Below, in pieces: positions 26,804 through 35,670 of a DNA stretch of 35,980 nucleotides. The notes below the pieces were generated by a model. The model was given only the letters and a program-made list of their open reading frames with translations. It was not told the DNA's origin and did not search any database. This DNA is from an uncultured Clostridia bacterium (GTDB taxonomy: Bacteria; Bacillota; Clostridia; UBA1381). The stretch lies in the NCBI GenBank assembly GCA_944392335.1, contig CALXWJ010000039.1:1-35980 (forward strand), given 5' to 3'. Every line of letters begins with the position of its first letter. Position 1 is the stretch's first letter. The position numbers and the translations under genes are program-made.

Positions 26804-27641
26804 AATATCTTAACAATCCTAGCTTTTGTAATTGCTTGCGGTGAACATCTCCACTTTCCATAGTATAGATGCGGGTAGTATTCACAGATGAATGACCGAG
26901 TATATCGGCAAGGCGAACAATATCTTTTTGTAATGAATAATATGTTCTTGCAAACAGATGACGTAGATTATGCGGAAAAACTTTATCCTTTGACACTCCT
27001 GCTATTTCGCAGAGCTTTTTCATATCAGACCATATATTACTGCGATCAAGCGGTTTTCCTGTTTTTGTTACAAACACGGAACCGCTTTTTACATTGTGTT
27101 TTTTTATGTAATTGGCAAGCATTTTACAAAGCTGCTTGGTAAGAAATACAATTCTGGTTTTTCCTTTACATCTAATAACCGCTTGTCCGATTTTCAAATC
27201 ATTGCAAGTAATATATTTTAATTCGGATACCCTAATCCCAGTACTGCATATAGTCTGCATTAGATAATAGAGTCTCTCGTTATTTTTGTTTTTTGCGACG
27301 TTAAGCAATTTTTCATACTCAGCCTTTGTTAGCTCCTTTTCTTTACTCGCAAATACCTGTCGTTGAATTTTCAACGCCTTAACTTTGCAGTCATACCACT
27401 CGTTATAGCTAAAAAAACTGTTTAAGGATGAAAGAACAGAGTTTACACTTGCGGGAGCATAGTCTTCTATAAGCTTCTGTTTATAGGCAAGTACCATCTG
27501 TTTTGTAATTTCCGTACCTGCAAGCCACTTCATAAAAGCCGTTATATCTCGGATATACTTTTCAATAGTTGCTGTTGCTTTTTCCTCGTCAATTAAATAT
27601 TCATTAAATTTTTGAATAAGTTCATTAGTGATTGTTTTCAT
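26802..27641 (-). CDS. Tyrosine recombinase (XerC/XerD-like)
   Basis: This 279-residue protein has an N-terminal SAM-like DNA-binding domain (about 1-90) and a C-terminal catalytic domain. The catalytic pattern is complete: Arg in STGIRVSEL (near 137), His-x-x-Arg in PHNLRH (near 222-225), His in LGHSS (near 250) and the Tyr nucleophile in TRIYTM (near 258). AAAGGAG precedes the ATG. Enzymes of this size either resolve or invert DNA segments or move small elements. The gene lies immediately beside the inverted-repeat promoter segment, which is a likely substrate. An insertion sequence starts only 30 bases upstream of its start codon, so its native promoter has probably been displaced. Confidence 0.9.
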   Translation of the reverse strand: MKTITNELIQKFNEYLIDEEKATATIEKYIRDITAFMKWLAGTEITKQMVLAYKQKLIEDYAPASVNSVLSSLNSFFSYNEWYDCKVKALKIQRQVFASKEKELTKAEYEKLLNVAKNKNNERLYYLMQTICSTGIRVSELKYITCNDLKIGQAVIRCKGKTRIVFLTKQLCKMLANYIKKHNVKSGSVFVTKTGKPLDRSNIWSDMKKLCEIAGVSKDKVFPHNLRHLFARTYYSLQKDIVRLADILGHSSVNTTRIYTMESGDVHRKQLQKLGLLRY

Positions 27642-27691
27642 ATTTCGACAACTCCTTTTACTATGTATCGTTTTGTTAAGTTAAATGAAAA

Positions 27692-27720
27692 TTGAGACCT
27701 TGAACTCCTTATGGTATAAT
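27692..27720 (+). promoter_or_regulatory. Promoter of the insertion-sequence transposase
   Basis: TTGAGA (27692-27697), a 17-base spacer and TATAAT (27715-27720), 58 bases before the probable ATG at 27779. Confidence 0.55.
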
Positions 27721-27778
27721 GGTTTTATCACACAAACCCATACCTCCCTGAAAATCAGAGAAAGAATATCAAGATCTC

Positions 27779-28826
27779 ATGGATAAAATTATACCACATT
27801 GTTGCCCACGGTGCAACTCTAAAAAACTTTCAATAAGGGCTTGTCCCGTCATTCAACGAGTATAAGAGCGCAAGCAAAGCTTGTGCTGTAATCAGTGGGA
27901 AATTGTACTCTCATTGATTACAAATATGGGACCCGCCGCCGATTACGACGGGGGGGGGGACAACATGTGCGCATTTATAAATATGGCAAGGATAAATTTG
28001 GTAACAAAAAATATCAATGCCCTACTTGTAAACATCAATTTGCTCCCGATTTTGTTTCAAGCGGATCTAAATGAGCAAAACCACTTCCAACTGACAAGAG
28101 AAAATATCCCTCCTGCCCTGTTTGTGGCAAATCCGCATTTCTTCATCATGACTTTGATGATTATTCTAATTATCGTTGCTATGACAAAAAATATAATCAT
28201 TCATTCTTTCAAGCAAAGCCTACAGTAAAATCCCACCATCTATGGCTAACGTATTCGGAAAAAATGATTTCAAGCGTATGCGTCACAGCGTCCATCTTGT
28301 TATTGCGCTCTTGTTATGTTCTACATAGGCGGCACCTCGTTTTGCAAAATTGCTTTATACTTGAGGTTATTGTATAATATCAAAATTTCTCATGTAACTA
28401 TCAACAATTGGCGCAAAAAATTTGCTCCTATGTTTCACTCTAAAATGGCTACGCTTATGCCTGCTTTAAATTTTAACTCATATTAATGGCATACTGATGA
28501 AACTGTTGTTAAAATAAAATGCAAAAAGTATTATATTTGGTTTATCACTGATAGCGAAGCTCATTTTATTTTGGGCTTTCACCTATCTGCTTGCAAAGTT
28601 TTGCATAAAGCTGTTTTTGATGCTAAACATATTCGTGTTGCCAGCTTCAAAGATGATATATCAAACAATGTTATTGAAGCCTTTAACAAACAATTCAAAT
28701 ATTGGCAAAAATCAGAGGAATTTTGTGAAATTATTATGCTATTTTTTTAACTTTACAAAACCTAAATTTAGGTATAAAAAAGCGTGTTCACATAACTCAT
28801 ATCGAGCAGTTAACACGCATTGTTAA
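27779..28826 (+). pseudogene. Broken DDE transposase with N-terminal zinc ribbons
   Basis: Fragments in several frames read as one transposase. The ATG at 27779 opens with a first zinc ribbon (CCPRCNSKKL). After the inserted repeat it resumes as YKYGKDKFGNKKYQCPTCKH. After a TGA and a frame change it reads YPSCPVCGKSAFLHHDF. It later reads ISHVTINNWRKKFAPMF, then WHTDETVVKIKCKKYYIWF (first Asp of the DDE triad), then FKDDISNNVIEAFNKQFKYW (the Glu). The stretch that should hold the second Asp is missing. Multiple stops, frameshifts and an internal deletion make it inactive. The family resembles IS6/IS240-like DDE transposases, but the assignment is from memory. Confidence 0.65.
27831..27976. 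repeat. Small structured repeat element, copy 2, inside the transposase
   Basis: Similar along its length to 17761-17900. It splits the transposase between the first zinc ribbon (ends about 27830) and its continuation (about 27977), so it is an insertion in its own right. It carries a run of ten G (27950-27959) where the first copy has CGGCGGTTG, which destroys one hairpin. The stem GTAATCAG..TGATTAC is retained. Confidence 0.65.
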
Positions 28827-28868
28827 TATCTTTATTCAATTTTAAATTACATACTAAAAGTAATTTTA

Positions 28869-29695
28869 TTTCACCAAATTATGTCAAACTACGACATACT
28901 CATCAAACAGAGAAAATCGAAGTGGAAAATATAAAAAATTACGAAAATAAAGGCTAAAATTTAGCCATTTTTTTAAGCTCTTTTTAATGAAACAATACAA
29001 TTTAGCCATTTTTTAACCCATCTAAATTGGTTTAAAATGAGTTAAATTCCGTCAAATTTTATCAAAGACGACAAAGATTTTCAGGCATAAGAAAACCCCG
29101 CAAACCGCATGGTTACGGGGTTTATAAGCATTTTCGCAAGAGAAATTATCTCTTTGATAGTTTTTCACACTTTGAAACGCCTGATTTTATGGGGTTTTTG
29201 CATATCTTTGTTTCTTGCGCGTTACTTGTGCAGAACTTCTCACCACAACATAATAACACAATACCAATAGATATTTTCTTAATATTCTTACATACAACAA
29301 TCAGAAAATTTCAAGGTATATATGTAGACATTTAGAACATTTCAAGCCCTTATTTCATGCGGCTTTCAAGGCTCAAAATCAGCGAGGTAAGGTGTTTATA
29401 TTACCACCCCCTAAAACAGCTCTTAAACTTTCCACTTTTCCTACTTCTAAAGTAAGCATATAGGGCTAAAGAAAAAACAGCATGGAAATATAAAAGCAAA
29501 AATAACCTTTCCAATGCTCATAAAATTGTTTTTTTACCGTATCTTGAATTTTAATATTGTTTGCAGCAAATACGTTTTGATTCCATTAGCAACGGCATAG
29601 CTGATTTTCTCCCCGCCCTTACGGAAGCTGTATATGTATTTTGATAAAATCAATTTTAAGAGGCGGAGGCCGGCAGCAAGCAATGATATAATTCC
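28869..29695. other. Gene-poor relic region
   Basis: No convincing gene. A 17-base direct repeat based on AATTTAGCCATTTTTT occurs at 28958-28974 and 28999-29015; the first copy is also part of a GGCTAAA-A-TTTAGCC hairpin. A terminator-like hairpin lies at 29092-29124. Near 29610-29690 the minus strand has a short open stretch (FRKGGEKISYAVANGIKTYL) that looks protein-like but has no start or ribosome site, possibly a gene relic. The general look is that of a former mobile-element boundary. Confidence 0.4.
29092..29124. terminator. Hairpin resembling a bidirectional terminator
   Basis: AAACCCCG (29093-29100) pairs with CGGGGTTT (29116-29123), with a further AACC/GGTT pairing inside. TTTT follows on the minus strand and TTTA on the plus strand. 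It lies about 570 bases beyond the stop of the GLUG-repeat gene. Confidence 0.5.
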
Positions 29696-32600
29696 CTATG
29701 CTCTCAGTTTAGACTTCCTGAATTTAATTATACATAAAGATGCTATTATCAATAATGCAATCAAAATCAACCAAAAAGCATTAAAATCTCTTTCTTCATA
29801 TTTCAAACAAACGGTGTTTTGTATTCCCTCTGTTTCCAACATTACATATTTGCCTTTATCGGTAGTTTCGGCTTTTTCCCAATTCCCGTCTTTTAAAACC
29901 TGCGCTGTAACTTTGTCGTTATTCTCGTTCAAAATACGAATTGTTACAGTATCACCGTCCTTCAGATTGGTATTGATAAGAGATATATCATAAACTTTTA
30001 TCTCGCCATCTGTATCGGCAGGCGGTTTTTGTGTACTGTCCGTGATATGCAGTTCAGCCTCATCTGTAAATTCTCCTTCGCACAGTGCAAGGGCTAATTT
30101 CCCGGTTTTGTCCTTTTCCGAGCTTGCAAGGACCGTGATATAAGGTTTATATTCGCACGATACCTCCATGTTTTCAGTTACGGTTTCCGCTTCTATCTGT
30201 TCCCACCTGCCAAAGTGCCCGTCTTTTGGAGGGATCGGCGGATATTTGATTTTTGCAGTTTCTTCGCCGTATTGAATATCTTGCGTTTCCACAATTTTAT
30301 CTTCAGCGATGAAGGTGATAGTAAAACTGATAAACCGTTTCGGAATACCGCCTATATTCCTTAATTCATCAAAGGTAACAGGCAAAGCCTTTTCGCTGTA
30401 ACTTATGCCGTCAATAGCTCCAAGACCATTATTCACATAAAAGTTTTGATATAGATTATCCTTATTTTCTGCATCACCGCAAATACTTCCCGTATTTTCA
30501 TCACCCGCGACATTTACGATTGTATAGCAGTCTGTTACAATATCCGCTTTTCCTGCAATGCCGCCCACATATCTTTTGCCGGCCAGTTTGCTTTTTGCAT
30601 AGCTTTTACGGATTGCAGATTCGCTCTTCCCCGCGATGCCGCCTACATAATTTCCGTTTGTACTCTCTGTATCGGCATAATTTTGACATTTATAAACTGT
30701 CCCTATTCCAACAAGGCCGGCAATACCGCCCGTACAATCTTTTTTGCCGGTTATTTCGCCGTCGTTTAAGCATTCTTGCAAAATAGCTTTTGTCCGGTAT
30801 GTAAAGTTAAGCGCGTCGGGTTTCTCTATATCGTCCTCCGGGTCTTTTGCATATTCAATCGCCATTGCCCCCGCTATTCCGCCTGTATTTCTGTCAGCTT
30901 CGACATTGCCGAAGTTATGACACTGCGCAACCTTGCCCTGCCGCGCACTTTCGATATCCTCATCGGACACATCAAGAAATCTATCAGAACCACCGCTTAT
31001 CCCATCCTGCAAATTTTCAAATTCGTCCATCAGCAAATCCATAACCAGATGAAATTGATTGATGATAGACGTAAGGTTGTTTGTTATGGTTTCTTTTCCG
31101 TTTGAAACAGTATTTTTAAGCCCATCTATTTCGCCGGATATATCCGAAAGAGAGTTAAATAAATCCTCACTTGCTATTTTGAAATCATCACCGAGCTTTA
31201 CAAATTCCAAAGGCTTCTCATTTGACAAATCTGTGATTATGTCTTTTATATCTCCGATTGCTGCTGTAATATCTTCCATTGTATAAGATAAAGAGGTAAT
31301 AGCATCTGCCAAATCATCTTTTGCAGCATTTATTTCTCCGCTTATATCATCAGCGTAGTCCCCCAGCTCATTAGATGTACTTTCGATAGCCGTTCCTAAA
31401 TCTTCAAGACCGTTCGTTATGTAATACATAGCATCGCCTAAATATTCCATAGCCAATTCCATGTTTTGAGCAGCAGACTTAAATTCCGAAAAATCAATCT
31501 CGGTATTAAGTATGATGGTATCAAGGCTTTTTTCGATTGTTTGCAAAGAAGATATTATAATATCAACATTATCTTTTATAGTTTTGATGTTTTCTAATAT
31601 TTTTTTTACGTTAATGCCTATCGCTTCAAAACTTTCCGGCTTGGTCTTTAATGTAGTTTCTATTGTTTCAAGCGCTGTTTTAATTCTTTGTTTTGCAGTT
31701 ATTATATCTTTTATAGATGACGACAACTCAGAAACAGCATTTTTCACCTTTGTCTGATTATTAAATTCGATTGCATCATCTAAATCATTGCTTGCCCTGC
31801 CTGCTCTTGAAGCAGCTTGTTTTATACTTCTTTCCGCCCTTGAAATCTCTGATAAAGCGGCGTTTATATTATCAATTTCATCACTCAAATCGGGGGCATA
31901 TATTTTTATTTCATCAAAAACCTCTGCTGTTTTATCAAATGCAGCTTTTAAATCTTCTCCGCCATTTTCAAAACTTTCAAACACAGGTATCAGTTTGTCA
32001 AGTGTGTTGGACAGAATTGCCGACTGTGCATTTATTTCACTTAAATTATCATCTATAAAGCCCGCTCCTTGATTGAGCAGAATTTCAGCATTATCCTGTG
32101 CAGTTTTAGAATATTCCGAAATGTCCGTCAAATGCTTTTCGGTATCAGCCCCCAAAGTATCAGTATCAGTTATAAACCGATTCACCATCTGATTCAGATT
32201 GTCAAGCTCCTGCCGTATACCTTCAAGACCGCTTTCGGATATATTCAGCAAAATATATGGCTCAACCTGTCCTACAATACCGCCTACATCTTTTCTGCCC
32301 TGAATAAATCCGCGATTTTCGCATCCCAGCATATACCCCGACTGCCTGCCTGCGATACCGCCGACGTTATAGCCTATGTGCTGATAGCCGACAGCGGCAT
32401 GATTGGTACAGCCTTGTACAATACCGGAGGAATAGCCAGCAATACCGCCTGTGTCACTATGTCCCAAAACGCCTTCTTCTTCGTTTTCTTCGGAATTGGT
32501 TTTATAATTTTCAATGATAGCCCCCCCGGGTCTGTGTCAATATTTGAAATGTCATTTTTCTTTTCTTCATATACCGTATTTACAGCGGCATGATTGGTAC

Positions 32601-33195
32601 AGTTTTGAATAAAGCCACTGTTTTTTCCTGCAATACCGCCTGTAGAATTTTCTCCGATTACACTGCCCGTTGAAGCGCAGGAAAGAATTTGTCCGCTGTC
32701 GGCATTGTTACCAACAATACCACCTATGACATTCTGACCTTTAACTGTTCCCTCAAAGCTACATAGCGCCAAAATTCCGTAATTTTCACCAACGATACCG
32801 CCTGTAAAACTCTTTGTGCCGTTTGGTGTGAATGTAGCTTTTACATTAAGATTTGTTATTTTTCCGTTTTGCTGAACATAACGGAATATTCCCATATATG
32901 ATCCGTTTTCAGAAAACTTAATACCCGAAATTGTATAGCCGTTTCCGTTAAATGTTCCGCCGAAAGTAGGTACAGGAGAAAAATCGCTGTTCGTAAAATC
33001 GATATCGCAGGTTAAATTCACGGTTTTACCTTGCGACCAAGTATCCAGAGTACAGTTTTTGGAAAACTCAATAAAATCTTCTTTGCTTGAAATTGTAATT
33101 GTATTTTGAGCAGCAAGTACTGGCGGAATGGTTGCAAGAAGTATGGATAAAATCATTGCGACAGCAAGTATTCCAGCTATTACTCTATTCCTCAT
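29696..33195 (-). CDS. Large GLUG-repeat/coiled-coil surface protein, frame broken at a G7 run
   Basis: The gene starts at the ATG 33195 (AGGAGG eight bases upstream), overlaps the transporter stop by 11 bases, and opens with a signal peptide (MRNRVIAGILAVAMILSILL). The first part has GLUG-type repeats (GGIVGENYG, GGIVGNNADSG, GGIAGKNSG). At 32521-32527 a run of seven G on the coding strand shifts the frame; one extra G would join it to AIIENYKTNSEEN and restore a single protein of about 1166 residues. Further GLUG repeats follow, then a long helical, coiled-coil-rich segment (about 310-620), more GLUG repeats and a C-terminal membrane helix (FWLILIALLIIASLCII) with a basic tail. As sequenced, two products are possible, of which the first ends at 32374. 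The partner transporter suggests a role in envelope export or in organising the transporter outside the membrane. The function is not known. Confidence 0.75.
32521..32527 (-). repeat. G7 homopolymer at the frame break
   Basis: Seven C on the plus strand (G on the coding strand), next to CCC on the coding side. Eight G would keep the GLUG-repeat gene open. Slippage and sequencing error are both plausible. Confidence 0.8.
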
Positions 33196-35497
33196 CTGTA
33201 CCACCTCCTGATTTGAAGTGTTCTTTAATATCCTTTAAGCTGAAAGATGTTTTTTCAATTATCTTATCTCCGAGAACTAAAAGCTGTGGAAGTATTCCCA
33301 TAACCAAAACAATCGAAATTACCGTACCTCTGCCGAGTGCCGTACCTATTGAGGAAATGGCAGGGTCAGACGAAAATAAGCCTATGGCAAATCCGGCAGA
33401 TGCTAAAATTGTTCCCGATGTAAAAACTGTCGGAAAAGCTAAATCAAGCGATTGTTTTATTGCTTCAAACTTATTCATTTTCCGTCTTAATTCCGTGTAT
33501 CTGTTTGTTATTACGATAGCATAATCTATATTTGCACCCATTTGAATTGAACTTACGACAAGATAGCTCATAAAGAAAATGGGGCTGTTTTGAATAGTCG
33601 GAAAAGAGAAATTGATCCATATACTGCCTTGAATAACCAAAATCAGTATTATCGGTATTCCTGCCGATTGAAAAGTGAAGAATAATACGATAAGTACAAA
33701 CAAAATCGAAAGAATATTTATTACCATATTATCTCTCACAAAAGCAGTTGAAAGGTCATAATCACTTGTAGAATTACCTACAAGCAAAACATTATCACCG
33801 TAATATTTTTTCGCAGTATCTCTTACAACACTTAAAAATTCAAATGTTTCCTCGCTTTCCTCGAGGATATTCAAATTCATTACCAAGCGTGAATAATTTT
33901 CGCTTCCAAGCTGCTTTTTACCGTCTGTGAGCTGTTCGTGCAATTCGTCTAAATCATTCTGCATTTCCTCATCAAGAGAAACATATCCGTTATCTATCAT
34001 TTCAAAAACAAAGTCAAACATATCCAAAAGTGCGATTGTGTATGTATCTATGCCGCCGACTATTCTGCCGTAACTTTCATTGTCTGCGGCATAAGCGGAG
34101 TATAAAAGACGCACGGTTTCAATATCCATATCGGTAAGCTCCGAAAATTCACGGGGCGTTAGCCTGTCTCCGACAGAATATCCGTCAATAGCTTCCACAG
34201 AAGCAAGTCCCGTTACCTCGTCAACTTGCGAAAAACTCTCAAGCTCTTTTTTTAGTTTTTCTTCTTTTTCATAATCGCCGGATGGTACAACAACCGCAAG
34301 TGTATTTGGTTTGCCAAATGTATTTTTTATCATTTCATCTGCAATTTGTGATTCGTTCTTTTTCACAGTAGACAAGTTGGTATAGCTGAACGCATAAGGG
34401 CAGTTGTTGGAAAAGAAGAATGCAACAACAATCAAAACAGCAAAAATACAAGGCGTTATAAATCTTGCCTTAACAACAGCATTACTCCAAGCAGTAATTT
34501 TAGGTACAAAACTTTTATGATGTGTTTTGTCAATCAGCTTTGAAAAAGACATCAAAAGACCGGGCATAAGAGTGAATACAGTTAAAATGCTGATAATTAT
34601 TGCCTTTATAAGAACAATACTCATATCAAAACCAATTCTAAACTGCATAAAACCCAATGCCGCAAGTCCCGAAAGAGTAGTTAAGCAACTGCCGGAAATT
34701 TCGGGAATAGCTTTACGAAGAGCCGTGATAACTGCTTCTCTCGGCTCTTTTGTTTCTCTTTCTTCGGTATATCTGTGACAGAGAATAATTGCATAATCTA
34801 TTGCAAGGGCGAGCTGCAAAATAACAGCGATTGAATTTGAGATAAAGGAAATAGTTCCGAACATAAAATTAGTACCTTTATTCAAAATCGCTGCAACACC
34901 GAAAGTCATAATCAATACAGGAATTTCCATATAGGTATGAGAAGAAATGAGTAAAACAATCAAAATAATAACACAGGCAATCAGCATTACAATATTTATT
35001 TCTTCTGACAGTCTTTTTGCACTTGTATCTCCGATTTCAGCAGATATATATGTATCATAATCAGTTAAATATTTTTCTATTTCATGAAAGGCGTTTACAG
35101 TTATTTCGTCCCCGCTACCACCGTTAAATGTTACGGAAAATAAAGCGGAAGCATTTACAAAATGGTTGCCGGTGTCATCAAAAGCAATTTCTTTGACGCC
35201 ATTGATTTTTTCCAATTCCTCACATAATATTTCGGCATCTGAATAGCTTATGTTATCTATCATTATTTCCGCCGTTGCATAAGTAACAAACTCATTTTCC
35301 ATAAGGGTAAGACCTTTTCGGGTTTCTGTTTCTTCCGACAGATAATCGGTTATTGTATTATTTACCGATACCCAATTAGAAGAAAACAAACTGAATATAA
35401 TAAGTAATATATATACCAAATAGAAGCCTTTTCGCCTGTCAACGATAAAAGCAGCTATTTTTTCTATTGGTGTAGTTTTGCTGTGATGCTTTGCCAT
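33185..35497 (-). CDS. MMPL/RND-family membrane transporter
   Basis: The protein has 770 residues when started at the ATG at 35497, where AAGGAGAGA is well spaced; the in-frame ATG at 35527 has no such site. Two halves each carry an extracytoplasmic loop and a bundle of membrane helices, about twelve in total. Both halves contain the proton-relay type motif of the family (LALAIDYAIILCHRYTEER and MGANIDYAIVITNRYTELR). MMPL proteins use the proton gradient to export lipids, surfactants or drugs. The large first loop (about 55-170) and second loop (about 380-560) are as expected. The gene overlaps the GLUG-repeat gene, so the two are made together. No intact regulator is adjacent, and the nearest TetR gene is broken. 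It could be a drug pump or an envelope-component exporter. Confidence 0.9.
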   Translation of the reverse strand: MAKHHSKTTPIEKIAAFIVDRRKGFYLVYILLIIFSLFSSNWVSVNNTITDYLSEETETRKGLTLMENEFVTYATAEIMIDNISYSDAEILCEELEKINGVKEIAFDDTGNHFVNASALFSVTFNGGSGDEITVNAFHEIEKYLTDYDTYISAEIGDTSAKRLSEEINIVMLIACVIILIVLLISSHTYMEIPVLIMTFGVAAILNKGTNFMFGTISFISNSIAVILQLALAIDYAIILCHRYTEERETKEPREAVITALRKAIPEISGSCLTTLSGLAALGFMQFRIGFDMSIVLIKAIIISILTVFTLMPGLLMSFSKLIDKTHHKSFVPKITAWSNAVVKARFITPCIFAVLIVVAFFFSNNCPYAFSYTNLSTVKKNESQIADEMIKNTFGKPNTLAVVVPSGDYEKEEKLKKELESFSQVDEVTGLASVEAIDGYSVGDRLTPREFSELTDMDIETVRLLYSAYAADNESYGRIVGGIDTYTIALLDMFDFVFEMIDNGYVSLDEEMQNDLDELHEQLTDGKKQLGSENYSRLVMNLNILEESEETFEFLSVVRDTAKKYYGDNVLLVGNSTSDYDLSTAFVRDNMVINILSILFVLIVLFFTFQSAGIPIILILVIQGSIWINFSFPTIQNSPIFFMSYLVVSSIQMGANIDYAIVITNRYTELRRKMNKFEAIKQSLDLAFPTVFTSGTILASAGFAIGLFSSDPAISSIGTALGRGTVISIVLVMGILPQLLVLGDKIIEKTSFSLKDIKEHFKSGGGTDEE

Positions 35498-35520
35498 TTT
35501 GTCTCTCCTTAAATCAATTA

Positions 35521-35549
35521 TTGACAAATGTTTATTAAACGAATATAAT
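35521..35549 (+). promoter_or_regulatory. Exact consensus promoter facing away from the transporter gene
   Basis: TTGACA (35521-35526), 17 bases, TATAAT (35544-35549). It starts 24 bases upstream of the transporter ATG and points the other way, into the insertion sequence. It may be the promoter of a former divergent gene. Confidence 0.65.
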
Positions 35550-35590
35550 ATAATTAATGACTGCTGAATAAATAAAAATTGGCTAAAGTA

Positions 35591-35619
35591 TTGGCTTTTT
35601 GATCAATTTGTGGTATAAT
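35591..35619 (+). promoter_or_regulatory. Probable promoter of the right-hand transposase
   Basis: TTGGCT (35591-35596), 17 bases, TATAAT (35614-35619) with TGG before the -10 box. A hairpin AGTGCAAGG (35621-35629)/CCTTGCACT (35654-35662) lies in the leader just before the ATG and could limit expression. Confidence 0.55.
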
Positions 35620-35670
35620 AAGTGCAAGGGAAAATGCTGAAAATGGCAAAAAACCTTGCACTTTTGTTTT

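Larger units (their letters stand above)
27672..28868 (+). mobile_element. Degenerate insertion sequence with zinc-ribbon DDE transposase
   Basis: The left edge is defined by the 24-base identity with 17606-17629 and the right edge by similarity of 28746-28868 to 17636-17760. The interior carries a broken transposase and an inserted small repeat. The terminal inverted repeat is weak; only an AAAATTGA core is recognisable near both ends. The right end has the same hairpin and conserved loop (ATAACTCATATCGAGCAGT) as the copy at 17.7 kb. Confidence 0.65.

Noticed and set aside
27881-28228. Two plus-strand frames (27881-28228 and 28617-28826) as small genes
   Set aside because: They are mostly out-of-phase or partial readings of the broken transposase, which is recognisable across several frames.
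33195-33204. GTG at 33204 as start of the GLUG-repeat gene
   Set aside because: The GTG is part of the ribosome site AGGAGGTG; the ATG at 33195 has proper spacing and begins the signal peptide.
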